DNA from: an uncultured Luteimonas sp.
GTDB lineage: Bacteria; Pseudomonadota; Gammaproteobacteria; Xanthomonadales; Xanthomonadaceae
Direction: 5' to 3'
DNA: 64,000 bases
Assembly: GCA_938008415.1 (NCBI GenBank)
Contig: CALLKI010000080.1
Span: forward strand, 1-64,000
How positions within the stretch are numbered: position 1 is the stretch's first letter; each line of letters begins with the position of its first letter. Under the pieces are notes generated by a model. That model made no database searches. It was not told the DNA's origin and was given only the letters and a program-made list of their open reading frames with translations. A program made the translations under genes and the position numbers. Shown here in pieces: positions 17,791-26,740 of this stretch.

Positions 17791-19971
17791 ATGAGCCAGG
17801 GTGCACCCGTCCAGTCCGAGCCCATCCGCGTCACCGTCCCCGGTGACGACGAGATCCCGGACTACGTCCGCGAACTGGAGGAGGCGGCCGGCTACCTGCC
17901 CCGCGAGCAGCGCCTCGAGCTGCGCCGCGCATGGGCGCTCGGCGCGAAGGCGCACGAGGGCCAGTTCCGCAAGTCCGGCGAGCCCTACATCACCCACCCG
18001 GTCGCGGTGGCCAGGGTGCTTGCCGAGCAGAAGCTCGACCTGGAGACGCTGATCGCGGCGATCCTCCACGACACCATCGAGGACACCCCGCTCACCCGCG
18101 AGCAGCTCGCCGCCGAGTTCGGCGAGACCGTGGCCGAGCTGGTGGATGGCGTCACCAAGCTGGACAAGCTGCAGTTCAGCAGCCGCCAGGAGGCGGCCGC
18201 GGAGAGCTTCCGCAAGATGATGCTGGCCATGGCGCGCGACCTGCGCGTCATCCTGATCAAGCTCGGCGACCGCCTGCACAACATGCGCACGCTGGGTGCG
18301 CAGCCGGGCCCGGCGCGCGCGCGCATCGCGCGCGAGACGCTGGAGATCTACGCGCCCATCGCGCAGCGCCTGGGCATGAACCTGATCAAGGCCGAGCTGC
18401 AGGACCTCGGCTTCCACGCGCTGTACCCGCTGCGCCACATGATCCTGGAGAAGCACATCCGCTCCCAGCCGATGGTGCGGCGCGAGGCGATGGCCAGGAT
18501 CGAGGCCCAGCTCGCGCAACGGCTGACCAACGAGGGCCTGCAGTACCGCCTGATCAGCCGGGTGAAGTCCCCGTGGAGCATCTACAACAAGATGCGGAAC
18601 GAGGGGAAAAGCTTCGACCAGGTGATGGACGTGTTCGGTTTCCGCATCGTGGTGCCCACCGTGAAGGACTGCTACCATGCGCTCGGCGTGGCGCACTCGG
18701 TGTTCAAGCCGCTCGACGGCCGGTTCCGCGACTTCATCGCGATCCCCAAGGCCAACGGCTACCAGTCGCTGCACACGGTGCTGTTCGGGCCCTACGGCTC
18801 GCCGATCGAGGTCCAGATCCGGACCGAGGAGATGGACCTGATCGCCGAGCGCGGCATCGCGGCGCACTGGGCCTACAAGCACGGCGGCACGCCGACCGGC
18901 GCGCAGGCGCGCGCGCACAAATGGATCTCCAGCCTGATCGAGTCGCAGCGCGCCACCGGCTCCTCGCTGGAGTTCCTCGAGAACGTCAAGGTCGACCTGT
19001 TCCCGGACGAGGTCTACCTGTTCACACCCAAGGGCGACATCCTGGCGATGCCGCGCAACTCCACCGCGCTCGACTTCGCCTACGCCGTGCACACCGACAT
19101 CGGCAACCGGGCCGTGGCCGCGCGCGTGGACGGCAAGCTGGTGCCGCTGCGCAGCAGGCTGGTCAGCGGCCAGAAGGTGGAGATCGTCACCGCGAAGTCG
19201 GCCACGCCGCGCCCGCAGTGGCTGGAGTTCGTGGTCACCGGCAAGGCGCGCACCGCGATCCGCAGCCAGCTCAAGCAGCTCCAGCACGAGGACGCGGTGA
19301 ACCTCGGCCACCGCATGCTCGACCGCGCGCTGGAGGAGCTGCGCACCTCGCTCGACCGGCTGCCGCCGGAGCGCGTCGAGGCCTACCTGGCCGAGATGCG
19401 CTATCCGCGGATGGAGGAGCTGCTCGCCGACATCGCGCTGGGCAACCGGATGCCGGCGCAGGTGGCGACGGCCCTGGCGCAGCAGGCGCCGCCGGCCGCC
19501 GCGCAGGAGAAGGACGGGCGCCCGGCGGTCCACGAGCGGATCCTGATCACCGGCAACGAGCGCGGGGTGGTCAGCTTCGCCAACTGCTGCCAGCCGATCC
19601 CGGGCGACGAGATCATGGGCTACCACACCGCCGGCAAGGGCATCGTCGTGCACCGGATCGACTGCCCGAACGTGGCCGAGTACCGCAAGTCGCCGGAACG
19701 CTGGGTGGACATCGGCTGGGACCGCGAGGTCACCGGCGACTACAGCGTCTCGCTGCGGGTCGAGGCCGAGAACCGCCCGGGCGTGCTGGCGCAGATCGCC
19801 GCGGCGATCGCGCAGGCCGAGTCGAACATCGAGGGCGTGGAGTACCTCGAGCGCGACAGCGACATCGCCACCATCCGCTTCTCGATCGAGGTCAGGGACC
19901 GCGAGCACCTGGCCGAGGTCATCCGCAGGACGCGGCGGCTCGGCGTGGTGCACGGCGTGCAGCGGCTGTGA
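17791..19971 (+). CDS. spoT: Bifunctional (p)ppGpp synthetase/hydrolase SpoT
   Basis: 726-aa RSH enzyme. The hydrolase domain (about 25-200) has the intact metal motif HDTIED (His93, Asp94) and an upstream His69. The synthetase domain (about 235-360) has GRFRDFIAIPKANGYQSLHT. A TGS domain (VYLFTPKGDILAMPRNSTAL), the helical/zinc-finger region (ANCCQPIPGDE) and a C-terminal ACT domain (RPGVLAQIAAAIAQ) follow. The complete HD motif argues for an active hydrolase and against a RelA-type monofunctional synthetase. It follows rpoZ. Confidence 0.96.
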   Translation: MSQGAPVQSEPIRVTVPGDDEIPDYVRELEEAAGYLPREQRLELRRAWALGAKAHEGQFRKSGEPYITHPVAVARVLAEQKLDLETLIAAILHDTIEDTPLTREQLAAEFGETVAELVDGVTKLDKLQFSSRQEAAAESFRKMMLAMARDLRVILIKLGDRLHNMRTLGAQPGPARARIARETLEIYAPIAQRLGMNLIKAELQDLGFHALYPLRHMILEKHIRSQPMVRREAMARIEAQLAQRLTNEGLQYRLISRVKSPWSIYNKMRNEGKSFDQVMDVFGFRIVVPTVKDCYHALGVAHSVFKPLDGRFRDFIAIPKANGYQSLHTVLFGPYGSPIEVQIRTEEMDLIAERGIAAHWAYKHGGTPTGAQARAHKWISSLIESQRATGSSLEFLENVKVDLFPDEVYLFTPKGDILAMPRNSTALDFAYAVHTDIGNRAVAARVDGKLVPLRSRLVSGQKVEIVTAKSATPRPQWLEFVVTGKARTAIRSQLKQLQHEDAVNLGHRMLDRALEELRTSLDRLPPERVEAYLAEMRYPRMEELLADIALGNRMPAQVATALAQQAPPAAAQEKDGRPAVHERILITGNERGVVSFANCCQPIPGDEIMGYHTAGKGIVVHRIDCPNVAEYRKSPERWVDIGWDREVTGDYSVSLRVEAENRPGVLAQIAAAIAQAESNIEGVEYLERDSDIATIRFSIEVRDREHLAEVIRRTRRLGVVHGVQRL

Positions 19972-20007
19972 CGCGCGCAGGCCACGGGCACAGCCCGGGC
20001 GCGGACC

Positions 20008-20013
20008 TATAAT
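20008..20013 (+). promoter_or_regulatory. -10 element upstream of ridA
   Basis: A perfect TATAAT 28 nt before the ridA ATG, in an otherwise very GC-rich intergenic stretch. No convincing -35 box is seen at 16-18 nt spacing. Confidence 0.5.
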
Positions 20014-20040
20014 CCCGGGCTTTCCGAACGGAGATCGCGC

Positions 20041-20424
20041 ATGCCACGTACCCCGATCCAGACCGACCGCGCGCCCGCCGCGATCGGCCCGTACTCGCAG
20101 GCCACGCGTGCCGGCAACACCGTGTACATCTCCGGCCAGATCCCGCTCGACCCGGCCACCGGCGAGGTGGTCCAGGGCGGGATCGAGGCGCAGGCGCGGC
20201 GCGCCTTCGACAACCTCAGGGCCGTGGCCGAGGCCGCGGGCGGTTCGCTGGCCGACATCGTGCGCGTCGGCCTGTACCTGACCGACCTGTCGCAGTTCGC
20301 CGCGGTCAACGCGGTGATGGCGGAATACTTCGAGGCGCCGTATCCCGCGCGTTCGACCATCGAGGTGTCGGCCCTGCCGAAGGGCGTGGCGTTCGAGGTC
20401 GACGCGGTGATGGTGCTGGGCTGA
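20041..20424 (+). CDS. ridA: RidA family enamine/imine deaminase
   Basis: 127-aa YjgF/YER057c/UK114 protein that hydrolyses reactive 2-aminoacrylate-type intermediates. Visible signatures: AIGPYSQA near the N-terminus, YISGQIPLDP, and the C-terminal PARSTIEVSALPKG carrying the catalytic arginine. A CGGAGA ribosome site lies before the ATG. It sits between spoT and recG with 13 bp to the recG start. Confidence 0.95.
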   Translation: MPRTPIQTDRAPAAIGPYSQATRAGNTVYISGQIPLDPATGEVVQGGIEAQARRAFDNLRAVAEAAGGSLADIVRVGLYLTDLSQFAAVNAVMAEYFEAPYPARSTIEVSALPKGVAFEVDAVMVLG

Positions 20425-20437
20425 TCCGCCCGGAGGA

Positions 20438-22534
20438 ATGGCGAAGCCGACGCCCGCGCTGGCGGCATCCGGCAACGTGCCGTTGACCATGTTGCCGGGG
20501 GTGGGGCCCGCGGTCGCGGCAAAGCTCGCCGCACGCGGCCTGCTGACGCTGCAGGACCTGTGGCTGCACCTGCCGCGGCAATACGAGGACCGCACGCGGA
20601 TCACCCCGATCCGTGCGCTGCAGCCCGGAGTGCCGGCGCAGGTGGAGGGGCGGGTCGAGGCGGTCGAGCGCGGCTTCCGCTACCGCCCGGTGCTGCGGGT
20701 GGCGATCGGCGACGATTCGCGTGCCACGCTGGTGCTGCGCTTCTTCCACTTCCGCGCGCAGCAGGCCAGCCGGTTCCAGGTGGGTGCGCGCGTGCGCTGC
20801 TACGGGACGCCGCGCCCCGGCCAGTACGGGCTGGAGATGGTGCACCCCAGCTACCGGCTGCTCGGCGACGGCGACGCGCCCCTCGGCGACTCGCTCGACC
20901 CGGTGTATCCCGCGGTCGAGGGCATCGCCCCGGCGGTGATGCGGCGGCTGATCGCGCAGGCGCTCAGCCGCCTTCCGGACGACGACGAGCTGGAGCTGTT
21001 GCCACGGGAGTGGCTGCGCGAGCGCGGGCTGCCGTCGCTGCGCGAAGCGGTCATGGTCATGCACGCACCGCCGCGCGATGCCGACGTCGCGGCCCTGCTC
21101 GCCGGGCGGCACCCGGCCCAGCGCCGGCTGGCGCTGGAGGAACTGCTGGCACACCACCTGAGCCTGCGCCGCCAGCGCATCGCCATGCAGTCGCACGGCG
21201 CGGTGCCGCTGCGCGACGACACCCTGGCGCGGAAGCTGGTCGAAACCCTGCCGTTCGCGCTGACCGGCGCGCAGCAGCGCGTGTTCGCGGAAGTGCGCGC
21301 GGACCTGGCCCGGCCCGAGCCGATGCTGCGGCTGGTGCAGGGCGACGTCGGCAGCGGCAAGACCGTGGTCGCCGCGCTCGCGGCGCTGGTGGCGGTGGGC
21401 AGTGGCCGACAGGCCGCGCTGATGGCGCCGACCGAGCTGCTGGCCGAGCAGCACCTCAACAGCCTGCGTGGATGGCTGGAGCCGCTCGGCGTGCGCGTGG
21501 GCTGGCTCGCCGGCAAGCTGGCCGGACGCGCGCGCGCCTCGGCGCTGGCCGAGGTCGCCGGTGGCGAAATGCAGGTCGTGGTCGGTACCCACGCGCTGAT
21601 GCAGGAAGGCGTGGTGTTCCACGACCTGGCGCTGGCGATCGTCGACGAGCAGCACCGGTTCGGCGTGCACCAGCGGCTCGCGTTGCGCGACAAGGGCGCG
21701 TCCGGTGGCGTGGTCCCGCACCAGCTGGTGATGACCGCGACCCCGATCCCGCGCACGCTGGCGATGGCCGCCTATGCCGACCTCGACGTTTCCGTGCTCG
21801 ACGAGCTGCCGCCGGGGCGCACGCCGGTGCAGACCGTGGTGCTGAGCGCGGAACGCAGGCCGGAGCTGATCGAGCGGATCCGCGCGGCCTGCGCCGAGGG
21901 CCGGCAGGCATATTGGGTGTGCACCATCATCGACGAGTCCGACGAGGTGGTCGCGCAGGCGGCGCAGACCACGCACGCGCTGCTGTCGGCGTCGCTGCCG
22001 GGGTTGCGCGTCGGCTTCGTCCACGGCCGGATGAAGGCCCAGGACAAGCAGGAGACCATGCGCGCGTTCAAGCAGGGCGAGCTCGACCTGCTGGTGGCGA
22101 CCACGGTGATCGAGGTCGGCGTGGACGTGCCCAATGCCTCGCTGATGATCGTGGAGAATGCCGAGCGCCTCGGCCTGGCGCAGCTGCACCAGCTGCGCGG
22201 GCGCGTGGGGCGCGGCAGCGCGGCCTCGACCTGCGTGCTGCTGTACCAGCCGCCGCTGTCGCACGCGGCGAAGCAGCGGCTCGAGACCATGCGTTCGACC
22301 AGCGACGGCTTCGTCATCGCCGAGAAGGACCTCGAGCTGCGCGGCCCGGGCGAACTGCTCGGGACGCGGCAGACGGGACTGGCCGAGTTCCGCGTCGCCG
22401 ATCTGGCGCGCGATGCCGACCTGTTGCCCGAGGTGCACCGCATCGGCGACGCGCTGATGCGCGAGGCGCCGGAGATCGCCGACCGGCTGGTGGACCGCTG
22501 GGTCGGCGGCGCGGCGCGCTACGCCGGGGCCTGA
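20438..22534 (+). CDS. recG: ATP-dependent DNA helicase RecG
   Basis: 698-aa branch-migration helicase for replication fork and recombination intermediates. It has an N-terminal wedge (OB) domain (about 1-230, with LPGVGPAVAAKLAARGL and LHLPRQYEDRT), Walker A GDVGSGKT, motif Ia APTELLAEQH, the DEQH box VDEQHRFGVHQR, motif III TATPIPRTLA and C-terminal helicase motifs ATTVIEVGVDVP and QLHQLRGRVGRG. The SD-like GGAGG is only about 2 nt from the ATG, so initiation may rely on coupling to ridA. The 3' end overlaps the convergent HPt gene by 16 bp. Confidence 0.96.
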   Translation: MAKPTPALAASGNVPLTMLPGVGPAVAAKLAARGLLTLQDLWLHLPRQYEDRTRITPIRALQPGVPAQVEGRVEAVERGFRYRPVLRVAIGDDSRATLVLRFFHFRAQQASRFQVGARVRCYGTPRPGQYGLEMVHPSYRLLGDGDAPLGDSLDPVYPAVEGIAPAVMRRLIAQALSRLPDDDELELLPREWLRERGLPSLREAVMVMHAPPRDADVAALLAGRHPAQRRLALEELLAHHLSLRRQRIAMQSHGAVPLRDDTLARKLVETLPFALTGAQQRVFAEVRADLARPEPMLRLVQGDVGSGKTVVAALAALVAVGSGRQAALMAPTELLAEQHLNSLRGWLEPLGVRVGWLAGKLAGRARASALAEVAGGEMQVVVGTHALMQEGVVFHDLALAIVDEQHRFGVHQRLALRDKGASGGVVPHQLVMTATPIPRTLAMAAYADLDVSVLDELPPGRTPVQTVVLSAERRPELIERIRAACAEGRQAYWVCTIIDESDEVVAQAAQTTHALLSASLPGLRVGFVHGRMKAQDKQETMRAFKQGELDLLVATTVIEVGVDVPNASLMIVENAERLGLAQLHQLRGRVGRGSAASTCVLLYQPPLSHAAKQRLETMRSTSDGFVIAEKDLELRGPGELLGTRQTGLAEFRVADLARDADLLPEVHRIGDALMREAPEIADRLVDRWVGGAARYAGA

Positions 22535-22986
22535 GCCCCTTCCGCGTGGGGCCCGGACAATGACGCCTGAAGGCGCCGGAGCCGGTCGGCCAGCGTCTGC
22601 AGCATGCGCAACAGCGCTTCCAGTTCGTGCCCGGGCATGTGCTGCTGCGCGCGCAAGGCGCGCAGCGCCTGCCTGCCACGCTCGATCGCCGGGCAGGACC
22701 CGAACACGCACAGTCCGCCGAGGATCCGGTGCAGGCACCGGGTGCAGGCCGGGACGTCGCCGGCCGCGATCGCCGTTTCCATGGCCGCCAGTTCCTCGTT
22801 CAGGACGGCCAGTTCCAGCGCCAGCAGCGCCCTGCGGTCACGCGATCCCAGCACGCCGGAAACCAGGGCCGGGTCCGGGAAGCCGGAGGCGTGGTCCATC
22901 TGCGGCGTCGTGTGCCCTGTGCGTGGCGTTCCGTCCCGGGCTGCATGCCGCGCGCCGCGCGCGGCACCGCTCCGTTCGCTGTCCAT
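22519..22986 (-). CDS. HPt-like small protein
   Basis: 155 aa. The segment ACTRCLHRILGGLCVFG (about residues 80-96) resembles the histidine phosphotransfer motif, with His86 as candidate phospho-acceptor. The surrounding sequence is helical (about 55-145), as in HPt bundles. The first 30 residues look disordered; an alternative ATG at 22899 would give 126 aa and skip them. No histidine kinase or response regulator is adjacent, so it would be an orphan. The stop lies 16 bp inside recG. Function is not established. Confidence 0.6.
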   Translation of the reverse strand: MDSERSGAARGARHAARDGTPRTGHTTPQMDHASGFPDPALVSGVLGSRDRRALLALELAVLNEELAAMETAIAAGDVPACTRCLHRILGGLCVFGSCPAIERGRQALRALRAQQHMPGHELEALLRMLQTLADRLRRLQASLSGPHAEGAQAPA

Positions 22987-23115
22987 GCGGATACCCGTCC
23001 CCCCTGACCCGGTGTCCGTTGGTGGATCTTCGTATCATCGGGCCGTGGGACAGGGAAGGGCATATGGTCACGCTTCGTGGATGAGGCGCCCGTTGCGCGG
23101 CCCGGGCGCTCCGGT

Positions 23116-23146
23116 TGGACAATGCGGCCCCGCGCCGGCAGATAAT
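23116..23146 (+). promoter_or_regulatory. Probable promoter of the nucleoside hydrolase gene (leaderless mRNA)
   Basis: TGGACA (23116-23121) and GATAAT (23141-23146), spacer 19 nt. The -10 box ends only 5 nt before the ATG at 23152 and no ribosome site is present, so the transcript probably begins at or within 1-2 nt of the start codon. Confidence 0.45.
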
Positions 23147-23151
23147 GGCGC

Positions 23152-24087
23152 ATGACACAACCGATCCCGCTTCTCATCGATACCGACCCGGGCGTGGACG
23201 ACGCCCTCGCGCTGCTGATGGCATTCAATGCGCCCGGGTACGAGGTCGTCGGCCTGACCATCGCCGCGGGCAACGTCGGCCTCGACCATACCGTCCGCAA
23301 CGCCCTGAAGCTGTGCGAGGTCGCCGGCCGCGACGATGTCCCGGTGTTCCCCGGCTGCGATCGTCCCCTGCTGCACCCGGCCCCGGACGCGGCCTACGTG
23401 CACGGCAGGGACGGGTTCGGTGACACCGGCTACGTACCGGCCGCGCGCCGGGCCGCGGACGAGCACGCCGCGCTGGCCATCCTGCGGCTTTCGCGCGAGC
23501 ACGCCGGCCGCCTGCAGCTGGTCGCGCTGGGGCCGCTGACCAATCTCGCGCTGGCCCTGCGGCTCGACCCGGCCCTGCCGGAGCGGGTGGCGCGCCTGGT
23601 GGTGATGGGCGGGGCGGTCACCGCCCACGGCAACATCACCCCGGCGGCGGAGTTCAACGTCCACTTCGACCCCGAGGCGGCGAAGATCGTGTTCGAGGCC
23701 TTCCCGCGCATCGACCTGTGCGACTGGGAGGCCACCCTGGCGCATGGGCTGGCGCACGCGGACGTGGACCGCTGGCTCGGCGCCGGCACCCCGCGGGCAC
23801 GGTTCTACGATGCCATCTCCCGCCGGACCCGTGACTGGGCGAAGGGCCTGCGTGGCGACCGCTGGCATTGCGCCGATGGCCTGGCGATGGCATGGGCGCT
23901 GGCGCCGGAGGGGGCGCTGGCGACGGCCGAACGGCCGCTGGACGTCGACACCGGCCAGGGGCCGGGGCGGGGGATGACGGTGGTGGACTGGAACCGCCAG
24001 ACCGGCAGGCCGGACCAGGTCCGCATCCTGCTCCGCTACGACCAGGCCGGGTTCGAGGCCATGGCCGCGGCCGCGCTCGCGGCGTGA
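23152..24087 (+). CDS. Nucleoside hydrolase (inosine-uridine preferring type)
   Basis: 311-aa N-ribohydrolase of the IU-NH/Rih family, splitting ribonucleosides into base and ribose. The calcium-binding N-terminal signature IDTDPGVDDALALLM (Asp10, Asp12, Asp16, Asp17) and the central VVMGGAVTAHGN and AEFNVHFDPEAA segments are clear, with the late active-site Asp/His region around WHCADGLAMA. Substrate specificity cannot be assigned. It stands alone with its own promoter. Confidence 0.93.
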   Translation: MTQPIPLLIDTDPGVDDALALLMAFNAPGYEVVGLTIAAGNVGLDHTVRNALKLCEVAGRDDVPVFPGCDRPLLHPAPDAAYVHGRDGFGDTGYVPAARRAADEHAALAILRLSREHAGRLQLVALGPLTNLALALRLDPALPERVARLVVMGGAVTAHGNITPAAEFNVHFDPEAAKIVFEAFPRIDLCDWEATLAHGLAHADVDRWLGAGTPRARFYDAISRRTRDWAKGLRGDRWHCADGLAMAWALAPEGALATAERPLDVDTGQGPGRGMTVVDWNRQTGRPDQVRILLRYDQAGFEAMAAAALAA

Positions 24088-24096
24088 CCGGCCGGC

Positions 24097-24126
24097 TTGC
24101 GCGCAAAGGCGGGCGGAGGCTAGAAT
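24097..24126 (+). promoter_or_regulatory. Probable rpmE2 promoter
   Basis: TTGCGC (24097-24102) and TAGAAT (24121-24126) with an 18-nt spacer, 33 nt upstream of the ATG of the L31 gene. The -10 matches consensus at 5 of 6 positions. Confidence 0.55.
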
Positions 24127-24159
24127 ACCGGACTTTCCCTGCGCAATCCGGTGCCCGCC

Positions 24160-24408
24160 ATGAAGGCCGACATCCATCCCGAATACCGCGAAGTCGTCTT
24201 CCAGGACGTGACTTCCGATTTCAAGTTCCTGACCCGTTCCACCCTTGCCGCGACCGCCAAGGAGACCATCCTGTGGGAGGACGGCAAGGAATACCCGCTG
24301 GTCAAGATCGAGGTGTCGTCCGCGACGCACCCGTTCTACACCGGCCAGAACAAGGTCGTCTTCACCAGCGGCCGCATCGACAAGTTCAAGCGCCGCTACT
24401 CGAAGTAA
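24160..24408 (+). CDS. rpmE2: Type B 50S ribosomal protein L31
   Basis: 82-aa ribosomal protein. The start KADIHPEYREVVFQD and SATHPFYTGQNKVV match the L31 B (YkgM) form. The zinc-binding cysteines of type A L31 are absent, consistent with the zinc-independent paralogue that replaces L31 under zinc limitation in many bacteria. The ATG at 24160 is preferred over a GTG 9 nt upstream by homology. A strong terminator follows. No Zur box was recognised upstream by eye. Confidence 0.94.
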   Translation: MKADIHPEYREVVFQDVTSDFKFLTRSTLAATAKETILWEDGKEYPLVKIEVSSATHPFYTGQNKVVFTSGRIDKFKRRYSK

Positions 24409-24458
24409 CCCGGTTCCCGCGCGCGGACGCAGGCGCGCGCGGAACGAACCGTTCCGGT

Positions 24459-24492
24459 GACGGCCGCCCGAGGGCGGCCGTCCGCGTTTTTT
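24459..24492 (+). terminator. Rho-independent terminator after rpmE2
   Basis: An 11-bp perfect stem (GACGGCCGCCC / GGGCGGCCGTC) is followed by CGCG and six T residues, 50 nt after the rpmE2 stop. Confidence 0.85.
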
Positions 24493-24558
24493 CGCCTGCG
24501 AAAGGCCGCGTGGCCGCCCCACCCATGACCAAAGTCGAGTCAGTACCGGGGCGCACTG

Positions 24559-24567
24559 TGAGATACT
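24559..24567 (+). promoter_or_regulatory. Possible extended -10 of the gltA promoter
   Basis: TGAGATACT, an extended -10 arrangement (TGn-GATACT), 80 nt before the gltA start. No good -35 is visible. Confidence 0.35.
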
Positions 24568-24646
24568 TGCTGCGTTGCGGCACCGGGGCGTGCCGCCGGT
24601 AGCCGGGCGGACCGCCCGCACGCCAGACATCCGAGGAGTGCATCCA

Positions 24647-25930
24647 GTGGCTGAACACGTCGTGTTGAACGCCGGCGGCAAGTCCGTCGAGCTGCCTGTC
24701 CTGAAACCCACGCTCGGCAATGAGTGCGTCGACATCTCGCGGTTGACGAAGGAAACCGGGCTTTTCACCTACGACTCCGGCTTCACCGCCACCGCCAGCT
24801 GCAAGTCGGCGATCACCTACATCGACGGCGAACAGGGCGTGCTGCTGTACCGCGGCTACCCGATCGAGCAGCTCGCCGAGCAGTCGAGCTTCCTCGAGGT
24901 CGCGTACCTGCTGATGAACGGCGAACTGCCGGGTGCCGAGGAGTTCCGGAAGTTCGAGCACGAGGTGACGCATCACACGATGATGCACGAGTCGCTCAAG
25001 AACTTCCTGCACGGGTTCAACTACGACGCGCACCCGATGGCGATGCTGGCCGCGAGCGTGGCCTCGCTGTCGGCGTTCTACCACGACACCCTTGACCTGT
25101 CCGACCCGGAGCAGCGCCGCCTCGCCGCGATCCGCCTGATCGCGAAGGTGCCGACGCTGGCCGCGGCCGCGTACCGTTATTCGATCGGCTGGCCGATCAA
25201 CTACCCGCGCAACAACCTCGAGTACATCAGCCGCTTCCTGCACATGATGTTCGAGGTGCCGAGCGAGCCGCTGGAGCTGCACCCCGTGGTGCCCAAGGCG
25301 CTGGACCTGCTGTTCATCCTCCACGCCGACCACGAGCAGAACGCCTCGACCTCGACCGTGCGCCTGGTCGGCTCGACCGGCGCCAACCCGTACGCGTGCA
25401 TCGCCGCGGGCATCACCGCGCTGTGGGGACCCGCGCACGGCGGCGCCAACGAGGCGGTGCTGAAGATGCTGGAGGAGATCGGCGACCCGAAGAACGTCGC
25501 CTCCGCCGTGGCCAAGGCCAAGGACAAGAGCTCGGGGTTCCGCCTGATGGGCTTCGGCCACCGCGTGTACAAGAACTTCGACCCGCGCGCGAAGATCATC
25601 CGCGAGATGACCCACAAGGTGCTCGGCGCGCTGGGCGTCGACGACCCGCTGCTGGAAGTGGCGATGAGGCTCGAGGAGGCCGCCCTGAAGGACGAGTACT
25701 TCATCGAGCGCAAGCTGTACCCGAACGTCGACTTCTACAGCGGCATCATCTACAAGGCGCTGAAGATCCCGACCGAGATGTTCACGGTCATGTTCGCCAT
25801 CGCCCGCACCGCCGGCTGGGTGTCGCACTGGCTGGAGCAGCAGGTGGACCCGGAGGCCAAGATCGGCCGCCCGCGCCAGGTCTACACCGGCCACGCCAGG
25901 CGCGACTACGTGCCCGTCGACCGCCGCTGA
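24647..25930 (+). CDS. gltA: Type II citrate synthase
   Basis: 427 aa, the same length as E. coli GltA. It condenses acetyl-CoA and oxaloacetate at entry to the TCA cycle. Catalytic elements are visible: the His in HADHEQNASTSTVR, the His in WGPAHGGANEAVL, MGFGHRVYKNFDPRA and the Asp in YPNVDFYSG. The GTG start at 24647 is selected because GAGGAG lies 8 nt upstream; the frame stays open further 5' without homology. It is monocistronic, bounded by terminators on both sides. Confidence 0.97.
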   Translation: MAEHVVLNAGGKSVELPVLKPTLGNECVDISRLTKETGLFTYDSGFTATASCKSAITYIDGEQGVLLYRGYPIEQLAEQSSFLEVAYLLMNGELPGAEEFRKFEHEVTHHTMMHESLKNFLHGFNYDAHPMAMLAASVASLSAFYHDTLDLSDPEQRRLAAIRLIAKVPTLAAAAYRYSIGWPINYPRNNLEYISRFLHMMFEVPSEPLELHPVVPKALDLLFILHADHEQNASTSTVRLVGSTGANPYACIAAGITALWGPAHGGANEAVLKMLEEIGDPKNVASAVAKAKDKSSGFRLMGFGHRVYKNFDPRAKIIREMTHKVLGALGVDDPLLEVAMRLEEAALKDEYFIERKLYPNVDFYSGIIYKALKIPTEMFTVMFAIARTAGWVSHWLEQQVDPEAKIGRPRQVYTGHARRDYVPVDRR

Positions 25931-25958
25931 TCCCCGGTGCCCTCCGGGGCCGGAGGCA

Positions 25959-25989
25959 GGAAACGCCCCGCACGGTGCGGGGCGTTTCC
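25959..25989. terminator. Bidirectional terminator between gltA and a convergent gene
   Basis: Near-perfect 15-bp inverted repeat GGAAACGCCCCGCAC / GTGCGGGGCGTTTCC. The A/T-containing outer ends give a short T tract on either strand, fitting the convergent arrangement. Confidence 0.8.
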
Positions 25990-26010
25990 GTATCCGCCGC
26001 CGGTGCCTGC

Positions 26011-26655
26011 TCAGCGCAGCCCGTAGACGGAGATTTCCTCCTCCGCCAGCAACGCGCGCAGCTGCGCGGCGGAGGCGCGCCGCATGGGCCGCTCGTCGAT
26101 CTGCGACAGCGGCGCCTGGCGCAGCGCGGCTTCCGGCAGCACCAGCAGGTCGAAGGTCAGGTCCTCGGCGACGAACACCCACACCGGGAAGTCGCCCCCG
26201 CGCACGCGGTCCAGGCGCACGTGCCGGCTGCGCGACTGGGCCGGTATCCCGGATTCCTCGAGGAAACGCTGCACCGCCTCCGGATCGTCGGAGTACAGGT
26301 GCAGGTGCACGGGCGAGTGCATGTCGGCGGTGCCCTCGAGCACCGGGCCGACCAGGCGTGCGTCGAAGCGGGCGAAGAACTCGAGCGCACGCAACGCGGC
26401 CTCGCGGCGCACGCGCACGGCGTTGGCCTGGGTGTCGCGCTGGAACAGGCGCTGGTATTCGCGCAGTGCCTCCTCGATCTCCCGGTTGCGCGGCAGGGAG
26501 GCGTCGTCGTGGAAACCGAGCCGGCTGGCGGCCTTGAGCTTGGCCAGCCGGTAGTCGCGGATGCCGCTCTCGGCCATCAGCCGGGCCGCCTCGTGGGCCA
26601 GCCGGCGGCGGCGCTCCCGGATGCGGGCCTCGGCATGCTGGCGTGCGCGGTGCAT
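26011..26655 (-). CDS. Conserved protein of unknown function
   Basis: 214 aa. The N-terminal half (about 1-85) is strongly helical and charged (ARIRERRRRLAHEAARLMAE). The C-terminal half (about 95-205) looks alpha/beta, with LVGPVLEGTADMHSPVHLHLY and VRLDRVRGGDFPVWVFVAED. The spacing of Gly-Thr-Ala and the following His/Tyr/Asp strand reminds me of a nucleotidyltransferase-like fold, but the catalytic Asp pair is not evident. I do not assign a function. It is convergent with gltA and lies upstream of mrcA on the same strand, 85 bp away. Confidence 0.7.
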   Translation of the reverse strand: MHRARQHAEARIRERRRRLAHEAARLMAESGIRDYRLAKLKAASRLGFHDDASLPRNREIEEALREYQRLFQRDTQANAVRVRREAALRALEFFARFDARLVGPVLEGTADMHSPVHLHLYSDDPEAVQRFLEESGIPAQSRSRHVRLDRVRGGDFPVWVFVAEDLTFDLLVLPEAALRQAPLSQIDERPMRRASAAQLRALLAEEEISVYGLR

Positions 26656-26740
26656 CGCGGTCTCCCGTGGCGGGCCTGCGCCGACTGTACCGCATGCGGG
26701 CGGGGCGTCAACGTGCCGTCCGCCCTGGCCGCGGCCCTGT

